The notes under the pieces: generated by a model
What the model was told of the DNA's origin: nothing
The model's database searches: none
The model's input: only the letters and a program-made list of their open reading frames with translations
Origin: Bacteroidales bacterium
GTDB taxonomy: Bacteria; Bacteroidota; Bacteroidia; Bacteroidales; UBA10428
Direction: 5' to 3'
NCBI GenBank assembly: GCA_030626465.1
Contig: DAOUOU010000092.1
Span: 1 to 10,257, forward strand
DNA length: 10,257 nt
Translations under genes and position numbers: made by a program
Shown: positions 7,901 to 10,257 of the stretch, piece after piece
How the letters are laid out: every line of letters begins with the position of its first letter
Position numbering within the stretch: position 1 is the first letter of the stretch

Positions 7901-9157
7901 GGCAATTTTATCGACAACCAGACCAATCAGGATTTCTGGAACAGAATCTATGACATAGAGGATAGACAAATTTGGGACCTTAAGCAGGAACTTCGAACAA
8001 AACTTATTAATTCTGTTAAAGAGCGTTTCAAAGAAAACTGGATAAAAAGGCACGAAGATCCAAGACAAATTGTAGCTATAAATAATACTTTATCAGATAA
8101 AGCTCTAACCATTGTCTTTGCACGTCGTTTTGCCACCTATAAAAGAGCTCACCTGTTATTCCGGAATCTTGATCGCCTGTCAAAACTGGTTAATAATGAG
8201 AATATGCCAGTCCAGTTCATCTTTGCAGGTAAAGCTCACCCGGCAGATCAGGCAGGTCAGGACATGATCAAGATGATCATAGAGGTATCAAAAAAGCCGG
8301 AATTTCTTGGCAAAATTCTTTTTCTCCAGAATTACAGCATTAGTCTTGCAAAATTATTGGTTTCAGGAGCCGATATCTGGCTTAATACCCCTACACGACC
8401 ACTTGAAGCATCCGGTACAAGCGGAGAGAAAGCAGTGATGAATGGTACACTGCATTTCAGTGTACTAGATGGCTGGTGGGTAGAAGGATATCAACCGGAT
8501 GCCGGTTGGGCATTAACAAATGAACGTACTTATGATAATCAACAGTTTCAGGATGATTTGGATACTGAAATCATATACAGCATATTTGAAAATGAGATTC
8601 TTCCGACCTTTTATAAACAAAATCAGGAAGGATTTTCATCTGAATGGGTTCGCCTTATCAAAAATTCAATTGCCAATGTCGCTCCCAAATTCACAACCCG
8701 AAGAATGATTAATGACTATATTAACCAGTTTTATAACAAGCAGTTTCAACGCATGACGAAAATGAAGAAAAACGATTATGAAATGGCAAAACACATTTCT
8801 TCATGGAAGAAAAAAATGACTCGTGCATGGAATAATATTGAGGTTTTAGATGTGAAATTGTTTGAACATACTACTGATACAGTTGATACCGGCACCAAGT
8901 ATCATGGGCAAGTTACGCTCAATCTGAATGAAATAAATCCAACCCGGGTTGGAGTAGAGCTTATTGTTACAGAAAATATGAGAGAGGTTGTTAGCACACA
9001 ACAATTTAAACTTTTAAATACAAATGGTGGTAAAGCTATTTTTGAAACTGATGTACTGAACGATCAACCCGGTACCTTCAACTATGGCATTCGAATTTAC
9101 CCTGTTCATGAGTTTTTGCCTCACAGACAGGATTTTAGTCTGTTAAGATGGATATAA
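4925..9157 (+). CDS. Fused GT3 glycogen synthase and GT35 alpha-glucan phosphorylase
   Basis: One uninterrupted 1410-residue frame holds two full enzymes. Residues 1 to about 545 are a GT3 (eukaryote-like) glycogen synthase: EISWEVCNQIGGLHTAI (13-29) is the nucleotide-sugar loop, and SYYEPWGYAPLE gives the E-x7-E pair E437/E445. After a linker of about 30 residues comes a DUF3417-type segment (about 579-665, with ENIWWTWDDEAQELF). A short-type alpha-glucan phosphorylase runs from about 667, with YFSMEFGFHDS, HNNEGHSAF (835-843), FARRFATYKRA (1065-1075) and EASGTSGEKAVMNG. K1169 in the last motif is the expected pyridoxal-phosphate lysine. The last 100 residues look like a small beta domain. 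The phosphorylase half would release glucose-1-phosphate. The synthase half probably prefers UDP-glucose, by family analogy. No Met occurs between the synthase end and M675, inside the phosphorylase, so a separate second product is unlikely. AGGA lies 2 bases before the ATG. Confidence 0.92.
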   Translation: MPENLLRPDYLFEISWEVCNQIGGLHTAIKTKSLSLVKEYENNYIVIGPDLVLDSGENPEFFPDNQLYAGWHHHAQTEGLRIKIGRWKVEGSPIAILVDFSDYLSKKDKIFSELWEEYKLDSLSGQWDYIEPVLFGYAVGKVIENFVLYNLSKNDRIIAHFHEWMTGTGILYLKKALPQVAIIFTNHSTVLGRELSGNNRPLYQELKNYNPDDVAKEYRVVSKQSLERKSASEADVFTTVSEITSEECNHFLNKKVDLITPNGFETSIVPSDSDLIEKRKTARSRLLNVASSLISEPLPENTFILATSGRYEFKNKGIDLFIAALNNLRSKKIERPVVAFLFTPSNHYGPRKDLQQALELNAEIKEGSKVITHYLHDAELDPILKRLNKLGFHNEKKDKVKLIYVPSYLNGIDGIFNLSYYNILPGCDQTIFASYYEPWGYAPLESLAFGVPTVTTSLTGIGRWLKKECKDICKALIIIERSDTNDEEVTSQILDAVLSIYPLNKEEIKAVHENAKKLSHRALWSSLLANYKKAYNLALQKVTERAEIFVQIEDKPTEQIHDYILPLTNEPVWKRIIVRSKLPRKLEQLSKLTENIWWTWDDEAQELFDTIDPTVWKASDYNPEILFEQVPYKRLQKLSTDSDYISKLHHVYKRYTNYINEAKKLSPPKIAYFSMEFGFHDSLKLYSGGLGILAGDYLKEASDAKTNIVAVGILYRFGYFNQFLTLSGEQQVKYDYQHFSKVPVLPVRDASGEFKTVQIMLPGRIMYARIWKLHVGRIEMILLDTDFEKNTPQDREVSHKLYGGNKETRLKQELLLGVGGVRALHELGIESDLYHNNEGHSAFCGLERIRQYMINEQLTFAEAREIVRTSTLFTTHTPVPAGHDHFDEDLLRKYLGNYPGRLRISWGQFMALGRANPNDWKEKFNMSYLAANMAQEVNGVSMLHGAVSREMFTPLWPGYLPEELHIGYVTNGVHWPTWTAKEWKVIYNRLFDGNFIDNQTNQDFWNRIYDIEDRQIWDLKQELRTKLINSVKERFKENWIKRHEDPRQIVAINNTLSDKALTIVFARRFATYKRAHLLFRNLDRLSKLVNNENMPVQFIFAGKAHPADQAGQDMIKMIIEVSKKPEFLGKILFLQNYSISLAKLLVSGADIWLNTPTRPLEASGTSGEKAVMNGTLHFSVLDGWWVEGYQPDAGWALTNERTYDNQQFQDDLDTEIIYSIFENEILPTFYKQNQEGFSSEWVRLIKNSIANVAPKFTTRRMINDYINQFYNKQFQRMTKMKKNDYEMAKHISSWKKKMTRAWNNIEVLDVKLFEHTTDTVDTGTKYHGQVTLNLNEINPTRVGVELIVTENMREVVSTQQFKLLNTNGGKAIFETDVLNDQPGTFNYGIRIYPVHEFLPHRQDFSLLRWI

Positions 9158-9219
9158 AATATAACACATACATTCTCCTATTAATTCGTAATTCTATTAA
9201 CTACTAAATTCATACTGCC

Positions 9220-9774
9220 ATGAAAAAAGCATTTGTTCACTTCGCCGATGGTTTTGAGGAAATTGAAGCCCTCACGATAATTGATGTTTTGCGAAGGGCT
9301 GATATACCTGCATCTATGGTTTCTGTTACAGGAAACCTTTCTGTTACCGGTGCTCATGGAATAGTTGTTCAAACCGATGTGCTTTTTGAGAATGCTGACT
9401 ATGAAGATGCAGAAATCCTTATTCTTCCAGGAGGTTTGCCCGGAGCTCATAATTTGAATGCACATGAAGGACTAAAAATCCAGCTTAAAAGGTTTCATGA
9501 TGCCGGAAAAAAGGTTGCTGCAATATGTGCCGCTCCTCTGGTTTTAGGGGGATTGAATATACTTGAAAACAAAAAAGCTACTTGTTATCCGGGTTTTGAG
9601 AACGAGCTTCTTGGAGCCAGCTTGAGCACTGACTTAGCTGTGAAATCAGATAATGTAATTACAAGTCGTGGCCCCGGGACAGCTTTGAATTTTGCCCTTG
9701 AACTGGTTTCAGAACTTAAAGGAAGAAGTACTGCAGATCAACTTGCCAAAGCTATGCTGGTTCAAACCTGGTAG
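9220..9774 (+). CDS. DJ-1/PfpI superfamily protein (DJ-1/YajL branch)
   Basis: A 184-residue protein covering the whole flavodoxin-like DJ-1 domain, with no signal or membrane segment. E16 in GFEEIEA and C103 in AAICAAPLVLG (the nucleophile elbow) form the family's active-site pair. Later come KATCYPGFE and SRGPGTALNFALELV, which mark the DJ-1/YajL branch rather than the PfpI protease-like branch. Members are reported as glyoxalases, proposed protein/nucleotide deglycases or oxidative-stress chaperones. The exact activity is debated and cannot be read here. It starts at an ATG 62 bases after the phosphorylase fusion on the same strand, with no clear terminator between, so read-through from the glycogen genes is possible. 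A role against methylglyoxal produced by high sugar-phosphate flux would fit the context, but that is inference. Confidence 0.9.
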   Translation: MKKAFVHFADGFEEIEALTIIDVLRRADIPASMVSVTGNLSVTGAHGIVVQTDVLFENADYEDAEILILPGGLPGAHNLNAHEGLKIQLKRFHDAGKKVAAICAAPLVLGGLNILENKKATCYPGFENELLGASLSTDLAVKSDNVITSRGPGTALNFALELVSELKGRSTADQLAKAMLVQTW

Positions 9775-9815
9775 TACTGCAATAATTTGAAAAGTAAGAG
9801 TTTAATAGGTCATCC

Positions 9816-9830
9816 TTGTTAACTTAACAA
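9816..9830. repeat. 15-base inverted repeat TTGTTAA-C-TTAACAA at the end of the Crp/Fnr gene
   Basis: Two perfect 7-base arms flank a single base. The repeat overlaps the stop codon (complement of 9819-9821) of the minus-strand regulator gene and lies about 40 bases past the end of the convergent DJ-1 gene. The arms are AT-rich, with no room for a proper loop and no T-tract, so it does not look like a normal intrinsic terminator. It could be a dimeric protein-binding site, or chance. Confidence 0.4.
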
Positions 9831-10257
9831 TCTTGACAGGGCAGCCTTATTCAAGATTTTTACACTTTTACCCGAAGTAGAAATAATGCCCGTATCATTC
9901 ATTTCTTTTATTGCCCGTCCTATTGAAGGACGTGCAACACCAAAGATACTTGCAATTTCATTTTGGGTATTTGGAAGCTTTATTTCATGACTACCAGTTT
10001 TTTTAACAATATCAAGCAAGTAATAGGCTATTTTTCCTTTGATGGATTGCATTCCAAGTAACCTTATCTTTTGTGAAAGGTGCTGCGTACGGTTGGCCAT
10101 AATATTGAGAAAATTTTGCAGAACAATCTCATTTTTCTTTAACAAATGAAGCAACTCATTTCGAGGTATAATTAATAGTTTTGTTTCCTCCTGAGCTGAA
10201 ATATTAACCGGCAATTCGTTATTATCGCCAAAAATAAATGCAGAAGCAATGGTATCC
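9819..10257 (-). CDS. Crp/Fnr-family transcription regulator, N-terminus beyond the right edge
   Basis: The minus-strand frame is open to the edge and codes for the last 145 residues of a regulator of the Crp/Fnr family, which is usually about 215-225 residues, so roughly 75-80 N-terminal residues are missing. The visible part starts with DTIASAFIFGDNNELPVNIS, the end of the cyclic-nucleotide-binding-like beta-barrel. A dimerisation helix follows (IVLQNFLNIMANRTQHLSQK), then a winged helix-turn-helix with NTQNEIASIFGVARPSIGRAI, where the recognition helix carries RPSIGR, and a short wing (ISTSGKSVKI). A TTG at 10214 is an internal Leu, not the start, because family similarity continues past it. 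No cysteine cluster for an Fe-S centre is visible in this part, and the ligand is unknown. It converges on the DJ-1 gene (44-base gap), so it is a separate transcription unit. Control of the glycogen genes is possible but not shown. Confidence 0.88.
   Translation of the reverse strand, partial: DTIASAFIFGDNNELPVNISAQEETKLLIIPRNELLHLLKKNEIVLQNFLNIMANRTQHLSQKIRLLGMQSIKGKIAYYLLDIVKKTGSHEIKLPNTQNEIASIFGVARPSIGRAIKEMNDTGIISTSGKSVKILNKAALSRLLS

Noticed and set aside
9220..9774. Reading the DJ-1/PfpI gene as an intracellular protease
   Set aside because: The motifs (GFEEIEA, AAICAAP, SRGPGTALNFALE) belong to the DJ-1/YajL branch rather than the PfpI protease-like branch.
9775..9818. Intrinsic terminator between the convergent DJ-1 and Crp/Fnr genes
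   Set aside because: No GC-rich stem followed by a T-run is present on either strand. The only dyad (9816-9830) is AT-rich with a one-base centre.
10212..10214. TTG at 10214 (minus strand) as start of the Crp/Fnr gene
   Set aside because: The frame stays open to the window edge, and the upstream residues (DTIASAFIFGDNNE) fit the family's cyclic-nucleotide-binding domain. The gene is simply cut by the edge.

Overview
The window looks like chromosomal DNA of a member of the Bacteroidota, probably Bacteroidales-related. It is AT-rich, and its genes match the glycogen/alpha-glucan clusters of that phylum: a bacterial-type debranching enzyme, a GT4/GT5-like glucan synthase, a GH57 amylase and a GT3-type synthase joined to a short-type alpha-glucan phosphorylase. 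Start regions mostly lack a strong Shine-Dalgarno sequence, as is common in that phylum. The taxon is inferred from protein character, not measured.

Layout: positions 1-199 (minus strand) encode the first 66 residues of a glycogen debranching enzyme and run off the left edge. Positions 200-about 490 are AT-rich and non-coding. From about 498 (plus strand) a debranching-enzyme reading frame begins abruptly in the middle of the protein and runs to 2087. It is followed on the same strand, with gaps of 22, 31 and 33 bases, by a GT4 glycosyltransferase (2110-3396), a GH57 glycoside hydrolase (3428-4891) and a 1410-residue synthase-phosphorylase fusion (4925-9157). A DJ-1/PfpI gene (9220-9774) follows after 62 bases. 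A convergent, N-terminally cut Crp/Fnr-type regulator (9819-10257, minus) closes the window.

How the genes fit together: the two synthase modules would elongate alpha-1,4-glucan. The GH57 enzyme would trim, transfer or branch it. The phosphorylase half would release glucose-1-phosphate, and the debranching enzyme would remove alpha-1,6 stubs. No glgC-like pyrophosphorylase or GH13 branching enzyme is visible here. DJ-1 may handle reactive carbonyls or protein damage, but its link to glycogen is only positional.

The main unexpected signal is at the left end. The N-terminal coding part of the debranching enzyme, with its presumed promoter region, points away from the rest of the gene and operon. 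This fits an inversion of roughly 0.65-0.7 kb with one end inside the gene, which could be a real and possibly reversible rearrangement. It also fits two divergent copies, one truncated, or an inverted chimeric assembly at a contig end. The window alone cannot decide between these. A second point is the opposed synthase and phosphorylase activities carried on one polypeptide.
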